Source: Candidatus Bipolaricaulota bacterium
GTDB taxonomy: Bacteria > Bipolaricaulota > Bipolaricaulia > UBA7950 > UBA9294
NCBI GenBank assembly: GCA_003979035.1
Contig: RXOA01000004.1
Location: forward strand, 1-8,395
DNA: 8,395 bases
Reading direction: 5' to 3'
In this document: positions 6,368-8,395 of the stretch, piece by piece
Numbering within the stretch: position 1 is the first letter of the stretch
Layout: each line of letters opens with the position of its first letter
Made by a program: the position numbers and the translations under genes
The notes under the pieces: model-generated
The model's input: only the letters and a program-made list of their open reading frames with translations
Told to the model about the DNA's origin: nothing
Databases searched by the model: none

Positions 6368-8395
6368 ATGCCGGTCGCCAACGAGAAGACCCTGCGGGAT
6401 CTGGAATTCGGCCGCGTGTTGAGACAGATCGCCGACCTTGCGTCCTCGTCGCTTGGCGTGGAGGCCGTCCTCCAACTGGAGCCGGTCGCGGATCCTCAGG
6501 CGATCCAGACGGCGATTGCCGACGTGGGGGAAGCCATGCGCTTCCTGACTGCACATCAGCGATTCTCACTCGGGGGAATTCGCGATGTCGTTCCATTGCT
6601 GGAACGCGCCAAGCACCCCGGGGCGCTCGACGGAGACGATCTGTTGACGATCGCTCTCACCATCGAGGGGACCGATCGAGTCCGGGATCGTCTGCGACAA
6701 GACGAGGGAAGCCCGCAGCTTGCTGCCCTTGCGGACCGTCTGTCCGATCAGGGCGACCTCCGCAAGGCGATCGTGCAGGCCATTGACGAACGCGGGTCCG
6801 TTCGCGACGATGCAACGCCCGAATTGCGCGAGCTGACGTCCCGGCGGAGGACACTCGAGACACGGATCGAGAAAAGACTGCGCGCGGTGATCGCCCAATC
6901 CCCGGATCTGATCTCCGAACCGGTGATCACCCGCCGTCAAGGACGCCTCGTGCTTGCCATCCGAAGTGGTGTGGCTGGAAGCGACCGGTTCGTCATCCAC
7001 GACCGCTCGGCAACCGGGCAGACCCTTTACGGCGAACCGACGACGCTGGTCAAGGACAACAATGTCATTGCTGAGCTGGATAGCGAAATCCGTGACGCAA
7101 AGCAGCGCGTCCGCGGCATGCTGACACAACGGTTCCTTGATCGCGAGGCCGTGCTGCGCCGCGACCGCCTGGTGCTCGCCTACATCGATTCGCTGTTCGC
7201 GCGTGCATTGTTCGCCGAGACCTTCCATTGCGCTTTTCCTCAAGTCTCGAACCGTGTTGCGCTCCGTCACGGGCGCCATCCCCTCCTCCCCAAGGAAACG
7301 GCAGTACCGATCTCGCTGTCGCTGGATGCCGAACGTCGCGTCGTGGTGATCACAGGTCCGAACACCGGCGGGAAGACCGTCACCCTGAAGACGATCGGCT
7401 TGTTCGTGCTCATGGTGCAAGCCGGAATTCCCATCCCCGCGTCCGCAGACACCGAACTGCCGATCCTGCGTGAGGTGCGAAGCGACATTGGGGATGAGCA
7501 GTCGATCGAGCAGAACCTTTCCACCTTCTCTTCCCACGTGAAGAACATCGTCTCCATCCTCGGGGAGGCCCACGAAGACACGCTGGTGTTGCTCGACGAA
7601 TTGGGCGCGGGAACCGATCCCCAGGAAGGCGCGGCGCTCGGCCTGGCGATCCTCCATCGGCTCCTCGAGCGCCAGGCTCAAGTCATCGTGTCCACCCATC
7701 TGACGCCGCTCAAGTACTTCGCCATCCGTCATCCGCGGGTGAGGACGGCCTCGATGGAATTCGACACATCGACGCTGATGCCGACGTTCCGCGTCATCGA
7801 AGGGCTTCCGGGGAAGAGCAACGCCTTCCTGATCGCGTCACGTCTGGGGTTCCCGCCGGAACTGATCGAACATGCCCGGTCGTTCTTGTCCGGCGGAGAA
7901 ATCCGAGCCGAGGACATCATCGCCGAGCTTCAGCAGGAACGACACGCCCTCACGGATGAGCGAGCCGAGGCGGCAAGTGCTCGCCGTGAGGCGGAGCAGA
8001 TGCACCGGTTGTACGAGGACAAACTCCACGCGTTCCAGGAAGCCAAGGAAGAAGCGCTGTCGGGGCGGTTGCGGGCCGCGGAGAAATTCCTTCGAGACAG
8101 TCAGAAGGAAGTCGAAGTCCTTCTTGCCGCGCTGCGGCGGGACCCCCAGCAGGAAGCCGCGCGGGCTACGATTCACGCGATCAGCGACCTCCGGAAACAA
8201 GCCGCCGAGCTCTCCACACCGCAACCGGAAGAGCGCCAAGCGCCGCTGATGCCTGACACGATCGAGGAAGGGATGACGGTGTTTGTGACCAGCCTCCAGT
8301 CCTCGGGAAGGATCCTCGGACTGGGCCCCGGGGATCAGGCCTTGATCGATCTCGGCGGCATCCGCGTTCGCACGGTCGTCACGGACCTTGCCGCA
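6368..8395 (+). CDS. mutS2: MutS2 family ATPase, 3' end beyond window
   Basis: The first 676 residues of MutS2, a MutS-like ATPase without the mismatch-recognition domain. Family members bind branched DNA to limit recombination, and in Bacillus MutS2 is also reported to act on collided ribosomes. After the N-terminal core and helical clamp, with a MutS2-typical IHDRSATGQTLYGEP segment (about 214-228), the ABC ATPase shows Walker A GPNTGGKT (330-337, K336), the DEQSIEQNLSTFSSH block (377-391), Walker B LLDELGAGTD (408-417, D410/E411) and the switch histidine H444 in STHLTP. GLPGKSNAFLIASRLGFP follows, then a charged coiled coil (about 515-605) and a KOW/SH3-like segment starting EEGMTVFVTS. 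Members are typically about 770-800 residues, so the C-terminal Smr nuclease domain should lie just past the edge. All ATPase residues are intact. Confidence 0.96.
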   Translation, partial: MPVANEKTLRDLEFGRVLRQIADLASSSLGVEAVLQLEPVADPQAIQTAIADVGEAMRFLTAHQRFSLGGIRDVVPLLERAKHPGALDGDDLLTIALTIEGTDRVRDRLRQDEGSPQLAALADRLSDQGDLRKAIVQAIDERGSVRDDATPELRELTSRRRTLETRIEKRLRAVIAQSPDLISEPVITRRQGRLVLAIRSGVAGSDRFVIHDRSATGQTLYGEPTTLVKDNNVIAELDSEIRDAKQRVRGMLTQRFLDREAVLRRDRLVLAYIDSLFARALFAETFHCAFPQVSNRVALRHGRHPLLPKETAVPISLSLDAERRVVVITGPNTGGKTVTLKTIGLFVLMVQAGIPIPASADTELPILREVRSDIGDEQSIEQNLSTFSSHVKNIVSILGEAHEDTLVLLDELGAGTDPQEGAALGLAILHRLLERQAQVIVSTHLTPLKYFAIRHPRVRTASMEFDTSTLMPTFRVIEGLPGKSNAFLIASRLGFPPELIEHARSFLSGGEIRAEDIIAELQQERHALTDERAEAASARREAEQMHRLYEDKLHAFQEAKEEALSGRLRAAEKFLRDSQKEVEVLLAALRRDPQQEAARATIHAISDLRKQAAELSTPQPEERQAPLMPDTIEEGMTVFVTSLQSSGRILGLGPGDQALIDLGGIRVRTVVTDLAA

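Noticed and set aside
6566..7732. Minus-strand frame of 388 codons opposite mutS2
   Set aside because: It is antisense to intact MutS2 ATPase motifs with no recognisable features of its own.
1..8395. HIP1-like octamer (GCGATCGC) as an explanation for many GATC sites
   Set aside because: Although CGATCG-like sites are common, I did not find the full octamer repeated, so the cyanobacterial HIP1 pattern is not supported.
1..8395. tRNA, rRNA, CRISPR, insertion sequence or phage signals
   Set aside because: No cloverleaf, regularly spaced repeats, transposase motifs or terminal inverted repeats were seen. Coding is nearly continuous with ordinary chromosomal families.

Overview
The window is a compact, GC-rich (roughly 62 % by eye), almost fully coding piece of a bacterial chromosome. 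It holds eight protein genes in four transcription groups, and all are recognisable families. I see no rRNA, tRNA, transposase, phage gene or CRISPR array. Several start codons have clear Shine-Dalgarno sites (feoA, the glycerate kinase, mutS2), and neighbouring genes are often coupled by 1- or 4-base overlaps. Family content (MutS2, a MagIII/WWP-type endonuclease III relative, a MOFRL-type glycerate kinase) fits many Gram-positive, thermophilic or candidate-phylum bacteria. It does not identify the organism, and I do not assign a phylum.

Layout: (1) 1-882, minus strand: an iron-responsive unit. A promoter with a near-perfect Fur-box palindrome on its start site drives feoA, which overlaps a fur-family regulator by 4 bases. 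The regulator's frame does not stop where Fur proteins normally end and stays open to the window edge. (2) 883-3825, plus strand: a short control region with a possible folded leader, then an N-acetylmuramoyl-L-alanine amidase, an endonuclease III-like DNA glycosylase and a type II glycerate 2-kinase, with a 13-base gap and a 1-base overlap between them. (3) 3862-6149, minus strand: a two-gene exporter operon, EamA/DMT family then MATE family, overlapping by 4 bases and converging on the glycerate kinase with 36 bases between the stops. (4) 6368-8395, plus strand: mutS2, cut by the window edge inside the region before its expected Smr domain, divergent from the exporter operon across a 218-base spacer.

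How the parts work together: feoA and fur form a plausible iron homeostasis loop, with iron-loaded Fur repressing its own gene and a ferrous uptake component. The amidase, glycosylase and kinase have no obvious shared pathway and look like an operon of convenience. The EamA and MATE transporters probably export small molecules or drugs. mutS2 stands alone. No clearly novel system is evident. The points most worth a second look are the extended Fur protein, the well-formed Fur box, and a possible three-way-junction leader before the amidase.
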